DNA from: an uncultured Dorea sp.
Lineage (GTDB): Bacteria; Bacillota; Clostridia; Lachnospirales; Lachnospiraceae
Assembly: GCA_948602995.1 (NCBI GenBank)
Contig: CAPEBR010000002.1
Span: 135,894-199,893, forward strand
DNA: 64,000 bases
Direction of reading: 5' to 3'
In this document: positions 15,794 to 24,696 of the stretch, one piece after another
Layout: the number at the start of each line of letters is the position of its first letter
How positions within the stretch are numbered: the first letter of the stretch is position 1
The notes under the pieces: generated by a model
Database searches by the model: none
What the model was told of the DNA's origin: nothing
Seen by the model: only the letters and a program-made list of their open reading frames with translations
Translations under genes and position numbers: made by a program

Positions 15794-17572
15794 ATGAAGT
15801 TGAATAACAGGATAAATGACTGGAATCTGAAGGGGAAGATCAGTTTTTTCCTGACCCTTACGATTCTCGTGACCTCTATCATTATTATGGCCATTTCCAC
15901 GGTTTCTTCCATGAACTATATGACAAAACAGTCAAGGGAGATGGCAGAGACACAGCTTGATACACTCGCCTCGAATTATGCCGATACATTAAAGCAGTAT
16001 CAGGAGCTGGCGGTAGCCCTGGTCATTGAAGACAGCGTTCAGAAATATTGCAGAAGTACGGATTATACAGGCGCAGAATACGATGCAGGAGCGTCCAGGG
16101 TCTATAACTATCTCCTGAATATGATTAATGTCCGGAGTAATATGAACTTCGTTGTGGTTGAAAAGGAAGATGGGAAAAGATATGTGTATAAGGGGAACAG
16201 CAGTATTGTAGACACAAGGTTTGATACAGCATATCCAGAGGACTATGATGAGAGCATTCCGGCAAAACCGGGGAGCGCGGTGAGGATGAGCTTTGGCAAT
16301 CATTATTTTAAGGACGGGAAATATACATTAACCTTATATCATCCCGTTTATTCCACCTCATCTATCAATGACATAAAAGGGATGCTGGTTCTGAATCTGA
16401 ATGACAGCCTGGTGGATAAACTTTATGGAACGGGCACGCAGAGCCTGAATTCGGAGCTTCTTCTTGTGGACTGTGAAGGTAAGACTGTGTCTGTCTCAGA
16501 CAGAGAGAGAATCGGGAAACAGACATCTTATATGAGAGAAATAAAAGGGAGTAAAGGGAGTTTCCGGGAGGCAGGAGTTCTGATTAATTACCAGAGAGTG
16601 GGAGCCTGGAATTATTATCTTGTGAATGAGATTCCGGTATTTGAATTATACAGGGGAAGCATAGGGGCTGTATGTATGATGCTGCTCGTTATTTTCGGAA
16701 TGACCATGTGCTCAATCGTAGCATTGCGAAGAATGATGACAGCCTTCTATGAACCGGTTAACCGGGTTGTAATGGCGATGGATGATGTGGCGGACGGGAA
16801 GATTGAGAAAAGGATTGCCATAGAAAATATGGACGTGGACAGCAGAAAGATTGCAGAGGGCTTTAATTCCATGATGAACAGGATTGACCTTCTATTAGAG
16901 CAGGTGAAGCTGGAGCAGCATCAGATGGAGCAGATCCGGTTCCATGCGCTGCAGTCTCAGATTAAGCCCCACTTCCTGTATAATACACTGGACTGTATCC
17001 ACTGGCAGGCCGTTTCAGATGGAAACAAAGAGATTTCGGTTATGGTTAAGGCCATGGCACAGTATTACCGGATTTGTCTGAGCAAAGGGAAGGAGATTAT
17101 TCCGCTTAAGCTGGAAATGGAGCATATCCGTTCCTATCTGATTATTCAGAATATGCGGTATGACAATATTGTGGAGCTGGAGGATCTTATTACAGAGGAA
17201 TATTATGACGTCATGATACCAAAGATGACCTTACAGCCATTGATTGAAAATGCAATTTATCATGGCATACAGGCAAAAGAAGGAGGAAAGGGAAGAATCC
17301 TTCTGTCAATCAGGAGGGAGGGACAGAATGTCTGCCTTTCCGTCTGCGACAGCGGCACGGGCATGAGTCATGAGAAGATTGAGGAAATGAACCGGTCTGT
17401 CCGCCATTATGATGAGTCGTTTGGATATGGGGTGAGAAATGTTAACCGGAGAATTGAACTGATATTCGGGGAGGAATATGGTTTGAGGTTTTCGGGAAAT
17501 GAGCATGGCGGGGTTACGGTAGAGATTCTCCTGCCATCCGAAGGAAAAAGTGGTGACAGTGAAGTGATCTGA
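15794..17572 (+). CDS. YesM-type sensor histidine kinase
   Basis: This 592-residue kinase has a first transmembrane helix near residues 18-38, an extracellular sensing region of about 240 residues, a second helix near residues 287-310, a HAMP segment, and a His_kinase domain with phospho-accepting H393 in QIKPHFLYNTLD. The C-terminal ATPase part has PLIENAIYHG and DSGTGM. It would sense an extracellular sugar or the loaded binding protein and phosphorylate the response regulator encoded 40 bases downstream. GGAGGCGG precedes the ATG. Confidence 0.9.
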   Translation: MKLNNRINDWNLKGKISFFLTLTILVTSIIIMAISTVSSMNYMTKQSREMAETQLDTLASNYADTLKQYQELAVALVIEDSVQKYCRSTDYTGAEYDAGASRVYNYLLNMINVRSNMNFVVVEKEDGKRYVYKGNSSIVDTRFDTAYPEDYDESIPAKPGSAVRMSFGNHYFKDGKYTLTLYHPVYSTSSINDIKGMLVLNLNDSLVDKLYGTGTQSLNSELLLVDCEGKTVSVSDRERIGKQTSYMREIKGSKGSFREAGVLINYQRVGAWNYYLVNEIPVFELYRGSIGAVCMMLLVIFGMTMCSIVALRRMMTAFYEPVNRVVMAMDDVADGKIEKRIAIENMDVDSRKIAEGFNSMMNRIDLLLEQVKLEQHQMEQIRFHALQSQIKPHFLYNTLDCIHWQAVSDGNKEISVMVKAMAQYYRICLSKGKEIIPLKLEMEHIRSYLIIQNMRYDNIVELEDLITEEYYDVMIPKMTLQPLIENAIYHGIQAKEGGKGRILLSIRREGQNVCLSVCDSGTGMSHEKIEEMNRSVRHYDESFGYGVRNVNRRIELIFGEEYGLRFSGNEHGGVTVEILLPSEGKSGDSEVI

Positions 17573-17612
17573 GCTGAATTGTTACGGAAAGAAAAGACAA
17601 GGGGGCATCTGG

Positions 17613-19175
17613 ATGTACAAGTTATTAATTGTTGATGATGAGAAGATGATCCGGATGGGAATAAAGAATGGAATTGACTGGCCGTCTCTGGGAATAAAAG
17701 AGGTGTTTACGGCAGCTTCTGCAAAAGAGGCTCTGGATGTAATCAAGAATGAGGAGCCTCAGATTATGCTGACAGATATCAGCATGAGGGAGATGTCAGG
17801 GCTGACTCTGATTGACAGAATACGGCGCGACAAGACAGAGGAAGATATCCGGATTCTTGTCCTGACAGGCTACGACAGATTCGAATATGCCAGGGAATGT
17901 GTGAAGCTTGGCGTGCAGAATTTTCTCTTAAAGCCTGTGGATGAGGAGGAATTAGTAAAAAATGTCAGGGAACAGATCGAAGCCCTGGAGAATATAAGAA
18001 CAAAGAGGGAGCTTGACCAGGCAAATCTGCGGGCAGAAGGGGCAAAGCAGCAGGCGGCCATGGAATATTTTCTGAGGGATTTGATACATCAGCGGGCGAG
18101 CGCCGAGGATGCGTGCCCCAGAGAACTTCTGTCTGAGAAAGAGCGTCCCATGCAGGTCGCAATTCTGCTTCTAGAGGTGTATATGGATGAGGAGAAGAAG
18201 TCTGACTGTGACTTCCAGCAGCTAACGGTTAAGAATCTGTGCATGGATATGGTAGATGCCAGGAGAGCAGGATTTACCTTTGCAGATGATGACGGAAAGA
18301 TTATTGTAGCGTTTTATACAGAGGGCAGCAGGCAGAATGTGACGGAACGGGTGGAAGAGCTGAATGAGGTATTGGAAAATGAGTGCGAGATCAGGCCAAG
18401 AGTTGTCCTGGGAAGCGAGGCGGAGAGTATAGCCACCCTGTTTGTGTCGTATAACGACGCCTTATATCTGTTGGAGCAGGAGAGGAGGGGCTTTAGGGAG
18501 ATTATCAGACAGAGCAGTGAGCAGAGCAGAGAACAGCTGATTCAGGATATTTTCAGAGAGTTCAGGCATGCCATGGCAGTTAATATTGCGGATGGAAACC
18601 GCGTTATGCATATCTATGAGAAATTCGGGCAGGCAACAAAATCTTACAATCTGTCCCAGGCCCAGGTTCAGAAATGGTGCTTTGACATCGCCTCCGGCGT
18701 ATATTTTGCCTATATTACGGAAACTGGTGAGGCGGTGGATAACCGTGTGGAGCTGCTGATGAAGACTCTGATGGGAGCGGATAAAGAGGAGGCGCTTGAG
18801 ATGACTTCCATGTTTATCCAGAAGCTGGTGTTCAGGGAGGGGCAGGAGCAGCATGAAATCGTGACACAGGCGAAACGGTATATTGACGAGCACCTGGAAT
18901 CTGAGCTGTCGGTGGCAAGGCTTGCAGAGATGTTTTATGTATCAGCCAATTATTTTTCCAGGCTCTTTAAAAAGGTTACTGGAGAAGGATGTAATGAATA
19001 CATTGTAAAAAAGCGGATCAAGAAATCTAAGATTCTTTTAGAAACAACTACCATAAAGGCAGGGAAGATTGCGCTGATGGTAGGATACAATGATACCAAT
19101 TATTTTTCGCTGGCATTTAAAAAGCATACAGGCATGTCGCCCACAAAATACAGGGAAATGGTTCAAAAGCAGTAA
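17613..19175 (+). CDS. AraC-type response regulator of the pentosan locus
   Basis: The 520-residue protein has an N-terminal receiver domain (IVDDE acidic pocket, phospho-acceptor D55 in LTDISM, K in LLKPVD), a middle region of about 250 residues, and a C-terminal pair of AraC helix-turn-helix motifs (LARLAEMFYVSANYFSRLFK-like and GYNDTNYFSLAFKKHTGMSP). It pairs with the YesM-type kinase just upstream. The shared 37-bp elements at 7101 and 12321 are its most likely binding sites, though this is inferred from position and spacing alone. Confidence 0.9.
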   Translation: MYKLLIVDDEKMIRMGIKNGIDWPSLGIKEVFTAASAKEALDVIKNEEPQIMLTDISMREMSGLTLIDRIRRDKTEEDIRILVLTGYDRFEYARECVKLGVQNFLLKPVDEEELVKNVREQIEALENIRTKRELDQANLRAEGAKQQAAMEYFLRDLIHQRASAEDACPRELLSEKERPMQVAILLLEVYMDEEKKSDCDFQQLTVKNLCMDMVDARRAGFTFADDDGKIIVAFYTEGSRQNVTERVEELNEVLENECEIRPRVVLGSEAESIATLFVSYNDALYLLEQERRGFREIIRQSSEQSREQLIQDIFREFRHAMAVNIADGNRVMHIYEKFGQATKSYNLSQAQVQKWCFDIASGVYFAYITETGEAVDNRVELLMKTLMGADKEEALEMTSMFIQKLVFREGQEQHEIVTQAKRYIDEHLESELSVARLAEMFYVSANYFSRLFKKVTGEGCNEYIVKKRIKKSKILLETTTIKAGKIALMVGYNDTNYFSLAFKKHTGMSPTKYREMVQKQ

Positions 19176-19261
19176 GGAACAGGCGGGAAAATATCCCAGC
19201 TGAGCAGACGTCCCAAGTAGTAACGAACAGTTCCAGGAGAAGATTATAAGGAGACATTCAT

Positions 19262-20887
19262 ATGAAGATTAAAAATCCAATTCTTTCAGGATTCAATCCT
19301 GATCCAAGTATCTTAAGAGTGGAGGATACCTATTATATCGCCACTTCGACCTTTGAGTGGTGGCCGGGAGTTCAGATTCATGAGTCAAAGGATCTGGTGA
19401 ACTGGCGGCTGATAACACACCCGCTGAATGAGAAGCGGCTTCTTGACATGACAGGGAATCTGGACTCGGGCGGAGTCTGGGCGCCGGATCTGTCTTTTTG
19501 TGACGGGAAGTTTTACCTGGTATATACAGATGTAAAGGTGACAGACGGATCCTTTAAGGACTGCATTAATTATCTGATTACCGCAGAGGATATCATGGGT
19601 CCATGGTCTGACCCTGTTGTATTAAATACTGCCGGGTTTGATGCATCTTTATTTCATGACGATGACGGCAGAAAATACCTGGTGAACCAGTACTGGGATC
19701 CGAGATGCTACCATCATCCGTTCTATGGAATTATGTGTACAGAATACTCGGAGGAAGAGAAACGCCTGACAGGTGAGCCATGGCTTATTTATAAAGGGAC
19801 AGAGGAAAAATTCACGGAGGGTCCCCATATCTATAAATTAAACGGGTATTATTATATGTTTGTCGCCCAGGGAGGAACTGTGTACGCACACCAGGAGCGC
19901 GTGGCGAGGGCGCGCAGGCTGCATGATGAGTTTGAGACTCAGCCGGGGGAGCCATTTCTTACGACACTGGACGCTCCGTATCATCCGATACAAAAGGCAG
20001 GGCACGGCTCCCTGGTTCAGACACAGAATGGGGAATGGTACTTTGCCCATCTTATGGGAAGGCCTCTTCACCACAGTACGGAGTCTGTTACGGATCCCAG
20101 GGGATGGTGTCCTCTTGGAAGAGAGACAGGAATTCAGAAGGTAGAGTGGGATCAAGAAGGATGGCCCCATATTGTGGGAGGCCACTGGGGCATGGAGGAA
20201 GTACCTGCGCCAGAGGGCATAGAGGAGTGCAGATGGGAGGCAGACTGTCCGGTTCTGGATGATTTTGACGGAGACAGCCTGAATATTCATTTTCAGACAT
20301 TGAGGATCCCCCTTGGGGAGGATGTGCTGTCTTTAAAGGACAGACCGGGACATCTGAGGCTTTACGGGCGTCACTCACTGGCATCCACCTTTACACAGGC
20401 ACATGTTGCCCGCAGATGGCAGGCTTTTTCCTTTGACGCAGAAGTGAGGATGGATTACCATCCGGTAATGATTCAGCAGTTCGCGGGGCTTTCGTGCTAC
20501 TACAGTACACAGAACTGGTCCTGTATCCAGGTGACATGGAATGAAAAATACGGACGTGTCATTGATGTAGTGAGTACAGACCGCGGGAAGACTTTCAGCG
20601 TGTATGAAGAGAATCCGGTTCCTGTTCCGGATGCGGCAGAGTATATTTATCTGAAGGTGGAGGTCAGGGGCATCTCTTATCAATATCTGTATTCCTTTGA
20701 CGGCAGGAAGTGGAACGCTGTTCCGTATATTTTTGATTCGGCAAAGCTGTCAGATGAATATATCAAAGAGGTTTATGATGCAGCGTTCACCGGCGCATTC
20801 GTAGGAATGATGAGTGTAGACGGGCTGGGAACAAGACTTCCGGCAGATTTTGATTATTTCCGGTATCAGGAATTAGAAACCAGGTAG
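19262..20887 (+). CDS. xynB: GH43 (subfamily 11 type) beta-xylosidase
   Basis: The 541-residue protein matches the XynB/XylB 1,4-beta-xylosidase family over its full length: a five-bladed propeller followed by a C-terminal beta-sandwich that completes the active site. The three catalytic residues are at the expected places: D14 (GFNPDPS, base), D127 (GFDASLF, pKa modulator) and E186 (TEGPHIY, acid). There is no signal peptide, so it acts in the cytoplasm on imported xylo-oligosaccharides; many members also cleave arabinofuranosides. TAAGGAGA precedes the ATG. Together with the GH120 enzyme, the cell would have two unrelated intracellular xylosidases. Confidence 0.92.
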   Translation: MKIKNPILSGFNPDPSILRVEDTYYIATSTFEWWPGVQIHESKDLVNWRLITHPLNEKRLLDMTGNLDSGGVWAPDLSFCDGKFYLVYTDVKVTDGSFKDCINYLITAEDIMGPWSDPVVLNTAGFDASLFHDDDGRKYLVNQYWDPRCYHHPFYGIMCTEYSEEEKRLTGEPWLIYKGTEEKFTEGPHIYKLNGYYYMFVAQGGTVYAHQERVARARRLHDEFETQPGEPFLTTLDAPYHPIQKAGHGSLVQTQNGEWYFAHLMGRPLHHSTESVTDPRGWCPLGRETGIQKVEWDQEGWPHIVGGHWGMEEVPAPEGIEECRWEADCPVLDDFDGDSLNIHFQTLRIPLGEDVLSLKDRPGHLRLYGRHSLASTFTQAHVARRWQAFSFDAEVRMDYHPVMIQQFAGLSCYYSTQNWSCIQVTWNEKYGRVIDVVSTDRGKTFSVYEENPVPVPDAAEYIYLKVEVRGISYQYLYSFDGRKWNAVPYIFDSAKLSDEYIKEVYDAAFTGAFVGMMSVDGLGTRLPADFDYFRYQELETR

Positions 20888-20926
20888 TTCAGCATTCGGT
20901 TTTTGGACGGATGAAGGAGAAATACG

Positions 20927-21937
20927 ATGACAGCGATGCAATTATTAAGAAAATTCATAGTATTATGTACTGCCGCAGCGCTTATGGCAGGAATGCTTAC
21001 AGGCTGCGGCCAGACGGGAGATAATCAGACTGTGGCAGAAAGTCCCCGGATAACCGACATTCCCAATCATCTGGGGGAGTGGCAGCAGGATTTACCCCGG
21101 GAAAAGGAAGACAGCCTCTTAAGTTCTTCGTCGGTCCGTGGAATGGTGGTTTGTAAGGGAGGCGGGGACGTGCTTGCCGTTTCCTACGAGCCGAGAGAAG
21201 AAAAGGAGTCTTTTGATTACTGGGATATCTCTGTGCCATACCAGTCTCTGGTTTCTGTAAATACGGAAGAGCTTTATCAGCTCTTGGAATTAGCAGTTCA
21301 GGTTACTGGCGGGAAGCATAAGAGTGCAGACGTCAGCCTGAAGGAAGCAGGGCTTGAAGGAAACGACACTTCCATTTTTATTGCTTATAACAGTGAGCAG
21401 CGGGAAGGCGAAAAAGGAGACCCTGGGCCGACTGCAGCGAGAAATATTCTCATCGGGAAGGAAGACGGGAAAGGAAACTACTATGCAGTGTCAGAAGGGG
21501 AGCAGAGGGTGTACCTTGTTGACAAGGCAATGACCGATGCAGTCTTAAATGCGGATCCATACCAGTATATATTGAAGATTCCAGCACTGGTCAGCGTGAA
21601 TTCGGTGTCCCAGGTGAATATTCTCCTCCCGGATGAAGAGACACATGTTATGAAACAGTCAGAGGATAAATGGCTCATTGATCAGGAGGAAGTAGAACAG
21701 GAGAAATTCCAGGAGCAGTATGGGAAACTTTTGGGAATTATGATTACAGGAGAGCTCCCGGAGGATTTTAAACCAGATACAGCCCGGGAGCCAGTACTGA
21801 CACTGCAGTTTCTGAGGAATGCCAGAGGGGCGTCAGATATTGAAGTAAAATACTATGAATATGATAAAGAATACATGAGCGTCAGCGTGAATGGGATGGA
21901 ACGATTCCTTGTTGATGCATCTGATATGTTTTTTTAG
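20927..21937 (+). CDS. DUF4340-like lipoprotein
   Basis: The 336-residue protein has a lipoprotein signal with cysteine 27 (GMLTGCGQ). The mature part has the DUF4340 pattern: a WDISVPYQSLVSVN segment, a LLELA helix, and a later NILIG/YYAVSEGEQRVYLV region. Function is unknown. DUF4340 proteins often accompany gliding/ABC-2 exporter genes, but none is present here; this gene closes the pentosan locus 39 bases after xynB, with AAGGAG before the ATG. A direct role in sugar use is not shown by the sequence. Confidence 0.6.
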   Translation: MTAMQLLRKFIVLCTAAALMAGMLTGCGQTGDNQTVAESPRITDIPNHLGEWQQDLPREKEDSLLSSSSVRGMVVCKGGGDVLAVSYEPREEKESFDYWDISVPYQSLVSVNTEELYQLLELAVQVTGGKHKSADVSLKEAGLEGNDTSIFIAYNSEQREGEKGDPGPTAARNILIGKEDGKGNYYAVSEGEQRVYLVDKAMTDAVLNADPYQYILKIPALVSVNSVSQVNILLPDEETHVMKQSEDKWLIDQEEVEQEKFQEQYGKLLGIMITGELPEDFKPDTAREPVLTLQFLRNARGASDIEVKYYEYDKEYMSVSVNGMERFLVDASDMFF

Positions 21938-22250
21938 GAAAGGGCTGGTATAAACCAATTTAAATAACCTTGTCTAAATTTCCATCTGCCGCGTTGTCGT
22001 CAATCGGCGTAGCCATCGCTACGCCTTGCAGGCTGAAAATTTATCCTGCGTGAAACGTATTGGTAATTAGTGTGGATTATATTAGTATCAGCACATGATT
22101 AAAATAAAAATACAAAGAAGAGGTTTTGTTACTGTTCACACTAAAGTGCTTTCGGTTTCACCACAGACGGGAAAAGATAACAGGGAAACAAATTAAAAAG
22201 CCGAAACAGACAGTCTGCAAGACGTTCTAAACGTGAAGTAATTGTGTGTC
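21938..22250. repeat. Intergenic stretch with a hairpin-bearing repeat-like region
   Basis: No gene is seen here. Between about 21955 and 22075 a perfect hairpin GGCGTAGC-CATC-GCTACGCC is flanked by ACCAAT-type inverted ends, an arrangement like that of the 170-bp element at 6928. GTTACTGTTCAC at 22128-22139 equals the MITE terminus but is not followed by MITE sequence. The remainder has no recognisable structure. Confidence 0.35.
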
Positions 22251-22400
22251 ATTTGAAGTCTTACACTTTACAACTTATGTATCTGACGAAACACTTGGTA
22301 TAGCTTTGCATAAATTATCGGAAAAACAGCGTAGTGCGAATAATCGAAAATCAATGGAAAAGTATAATGATTGTGAAACAAGAAGGGATAGGGTATAATA
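22251..22400 (+). pseudogene. Possible relic of a mobile-element sigma-70-like factor
   Basis: One frame reads a stretch including SDETLGIALHKLSEKQR, which resembles the segment before region 4 in small sigma factors of conjugative elements. The following helix-turn-helix part is missing, and the frame ends soon after NNRKSMEKYN. There is no start codon or ribosome-binding site. If correct, it marks a decayed integrative element next to the accessory genes at 22569-25679. The call rests on one short match. Confidence 0.3.
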
Positions 22401-22568
22401 TTATCACCAGTGATATTAAGAAGGTGACGGCTGTATGGGCGCTTCACAAGATTTCAGACTTCCTGTCACGGCAGCCGCCCCGCTGCTACATCGGGTGAGA
22501 AGATTCTGACTGAAGCGATTGTATGAAAACATGAATTAAGTAAAGACTATATCTAAAACGGAAAGCAG

Positions 22569-23999
22569 ATGGTTATTATGAATATAAAAGATTTAATTGG
22601 CGAAGCAACTGAATATGACAAAAAGCTTGCATTAGAAGAAAAGAAACCGAAAAGCTGGTGTAAAAGTGTAAGTGCATTTGCGAATACCTTTGGCGGTATC
22701 TTGATTTTTGGTATTTCTGATGACGGTCAGGTTGTTGGACTTGGTGATCCCGAAGGAGATGCTGAAAAAATAAGTGAAATAGTAAAAACAAGGTTAGACC
22801 CGATTCCAGAATTTAATCTTAGATTCCATAAAACTGGTGATGGAAAGGTTTTGGTCATACTTGATGTACATAAGGGTGATGAGACACCGTATTATTATTC
22901 GGGAGACGGTGTACTGGAAGCTTATGTACGAGTTGGTAATGAAAGTGTTAAGGCAGCTGCCGTTGAATTAAAACGTCTTGTCCTTAGAGGAAAGAATACT
23001 TCCTATGATTCACAGAATTCTACTTATAAGGTGGATGATTATGCATTTTCAAAGCTTAGGGAAAGATATAAGAAGTGGACAGGGAATAGTTTTGATGATA
23101 AAGATTTGATTTCTTTTGGACTGGTAAATGAGCAGGGAGAATTAACAAATGCAGGGGCATTGCTTGCCGACGAAAGTCCAGTTCTTTGTTCAAGATTATT
23201 TTGTACAAGGTGGAATGGACTGAATAAAAGCGGAGGTACAGTTGATGCATTGGATGATGCGGAGTATTCAGGCAGTGTTATTTCTCTGATTGAAAATGGA
23301 GAGGCATTCATTAAACGTAACTGTAAAATGAAATGGCGTAAGACTGCAAATTCAAGAGAGGAAATGCCGGAGTATGTAGGGCGAAGCTATCACGAAGCAC
23401 TTATAAATGCTTTGGCACATCGTGACTATCTGGTCAATGGCAGTGAAGTCCATATTGATATATATGATGACCGAATGGAAATCTACTCTCCGGGAGGAAT
23501 GCCGGATGGTTCCATGATTCAGGATAGAGATCCGCTTACGGTACCTTCTACCAGAAGAAACCCGGTTCTTTCGGATGTGTTTAATAGGCTTGGGTATATG
23601 GAGCGTAAAGGCAGTGGATTTGGAAAGATCATCAGTGGATACGAATTCCAAATAAATTATAAAGAGAGCAAAAGACCAACATTCCGTTCAGATAGATATC
23701 AGTTTACTGTGGTGATGCCGAACCTGAACTATGATGTCCCTCAAGATGTCCCTCAAGATGTCCCTCAAGATGTCCCTCAAGATGTCCCTCAAGACAAGTT
23801 GAATATTCAGATTTTGGATTTGATTCGTAAGGACAGTAAAATTAGTACGGAAAAAATGGCAATTGCGTTAGATGTAAGCTCTAAAACAGTTAAACGTCAT
23901 ATAAAAGAAATGGACAATGTATGTTATATTGGACGTGGTTTTAGTGGTCACTGGGAAATTATTGAAGCGAATAAAAATTTGCAGCAAGGTGACCAATAG
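22569..23999 (+). CDS. Schlafen/AlbA-domain protein with ATP-binding region and HTH
   Basis: The 476-residue protein begins with an AlbA_2/Schlafen domain (KSVSAFANTFGGILIFGISDDG and EAYVRVGNESVKA), continues with an ATP-binding-like C-terminal region (YHEALINALAHRDY, IYSPGGMPDG, GSGFGKI), then a linker of five DVPQ units, and ends in a helix-turn-helix (ISTEKMAIALDVSSKTVKRH). This architecture is common among putative transcriptional regulators and accessory-island genes. The start is uncertain: ATG codons at 22569 and 22578 both lack a strong ribosome-binding site. It is preceded by a probable mobile-element relic and followed by the DUF4869/ATPase pair. Target and ligand are unknown. Confidence 0.8.
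   Translation: MVIMNIKDLIGEATEYDKKLALEEKKPKSWCKSVSAFANTFGGILIFGISDDGQVVGLGDPEGDAEKISEIVKTRLDPIPEFNLRFHKTGDGKVLVILDVHKGDETPYYYSGDGVLEAYVRVGNESVKAAAVELKRLVLRGKNTSYDSQNSTYKVDDYAFSKLRERYKKWTGNSFDDKDLISFGLVNEQGELTNAGALLADESPVLCSRLFCTRWNGLNKSGGTVDALDDAEYSGSVISLIENGEAFIKRNCKMKWRKTANSREEMPEYVGRSYHEALINALAHRDYLVNGSEVHIDIYDDRMEIYSPGGMPDGSMIQDRDPLTVPSTRRNPVLSDVFNRLGYMERKGSGFGKIISGYEFQINYKESKRPTFRSDRYQFTVVMPNLNYDVPQDVPQDVPQDVPQDVPQDKLNIQILDLIRKDSKISTEKMAIALDVSSKTVKRHIKEMDNVCYIGRGFSGHWEIIEANKNLQQGDQ
23733..23792 (+). repeat. Five tandem 12-bp repeats in the AlbA gene
   Basis: GATGTCCCTCAA is repeated five times without error and encodes a DVPQ linker between the ATP-binding-like region and the C-terminal helix-turn-helix. 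The 12-base period keeps frame, so slippage would change linker length but not disrupt the protein. Confidence 0.95.
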
Positions 24000-24035
24000 A
24001 GGGGAAAAATCAGGTCATATTGAAAATATTTGTGA

Positions 24036-24144
24036 GATGGTTGAATTTATAAAACTCGCGCCATTGGTGCGAGAATTGGAGAAAGAATGGGCGAAGGAGA
24101 TTGGCGAGGAGATATACAGACAGCAGGAAATCAATGGATGTAAT
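24036..24144 (+). pseudogene. Possible truncated small gene upstream of DUF4869
   Basis: A short open stretch encodes MVEFIKLAPLVRELEKEWAK and a few more helical residues, then runs into the 36-bp palindrome at 24145. It is in frame with the DUF4869 gene but has no ribosome-binding site. It may be the remains of a small gene cut by the palindrome. Confidence 0.25.
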
Positions 24145-24180
24145 TGGGGACGGGGCATTTTTAAAAATGCCCCGTCCCCA
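24145..24180. repeat. 36-bp perfect palindrome (GGGGACGGGGCATTTTT family)
   Basis: The 18-base half TGGGGACGGGGCATTTTT is followed directly by its exact complement. The inner 34 bases recur at 48283-48316. It lies just before the promoter of the DUF4869/ATPase pair and may stop transcription coming from the AlbA gene. Confidence 0.9.
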
Positions 24181-24183
24181 CAC

Positions 24184-24213
24184 TTGGCGGATAGCTGCTG
24201 CATGTGTTATACT
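24184..24213 (+). promoter_or_regulatory. Promoter of the DUF4869/ATPase pair
   Basis: TTGGCG at 24184-24189 and TATACT at 24208-24213 are 18 bases apart, 36 bases before the ATG at 24250. The promoter begins directly downstream of the palindrome and supports the short DUF4869 start. Confidence 0.55.
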
Positions 24214-24249
24214 GAACACGTTATAAACCATCAGAGAGGTAGAGGAATC

Positions 24250-24696
24250 ATGTTATATATTTATTACGGTGACAAAGAGAATGTGATTAATCGGAGTGAC
24301 ATTTATTTTAACAGCACATATCAGGATGAGTGGTTAGATGATGAACTGGTAAGAGAGATTATACTTTGTGTAGACCGGTCGAGGGTAGTCAGTGCCCATC
24401 TGATCGAGAGTCCGGTGCTTGGCCCGATTGGCCCGAAAGATTTGTCGGGTGGTACAAAGACGCTGATTTTGATGTACAAAGATAAAGAGCATATATTTAA
24501 TGCCACAAACTGCGGCGATAATTGTGCAAAGTGGATTTTAGAAATTGCGAAGAGGGGAGATCTGACAATCTGCCTTCAGCATAATCTGGATTTTGGTCCG
24601 GGATATTTTGAAGCAGTTGTATTGAACAATCTCCAGATGATTCATAATATGAAAGAGCTTTTGGATGTCATTTTTGAACTGGAGAATGCAGAATGA
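24250..24696 (+). CDS. DUF4869-family protein
   Basis: The 148-residue protein matches the DUF4869 pattern: MLYIYYGDKENVINRSDIYF at the start, then DEWL, a SPVLGPIGPKDLSGGTKTLI block and NCGDNCAKWILEIA. Function is unknown. I start it at 24250, where AGAGG precedes the ATG and a promoter lies at 24184-24213; the in-frame extension back to 23917 runs through the AlbA gene end and a palindrome and is not credible. Its last bases overlap the next gene's start as ATGA, so the two proteins are made together. The conserved CGDNC motif could bind metal or take part in redox chemistry, which is only a guess. Confidence 0.75.
   Translation: MLYIYYGDKENVINRSDIYFNSTYQDEWLDDELVREIILCVDRSRVVSAHLIESPVLGPIGPKDLSGGTKTLILMYKDKEHIFNATNCGDNCAKWILEIAKRGDLTICLQHNLDFGPGYFEAVVLNNLQMIHNMKELLDVIFELENAE

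Noticed and set aside
22128..22139. GTTACTGTTCAC as another MITE copy
   Set aside because: Only the 12-base end is present, with no interior sequence, second end or target duplication.
23733..23792. Tandem repeats as a possible CRISPR-like array
   Set aside because: The units are contiguous 12-mers without spacers and are in frame within a gene.
23917..24249. N-terminal extension of the DUF4869 gene by 111 codons
   Set aside because: It overlaps the AlbA gene end and crosses a palindrome; the promoter and ribosome-binding site support the start at 24250.
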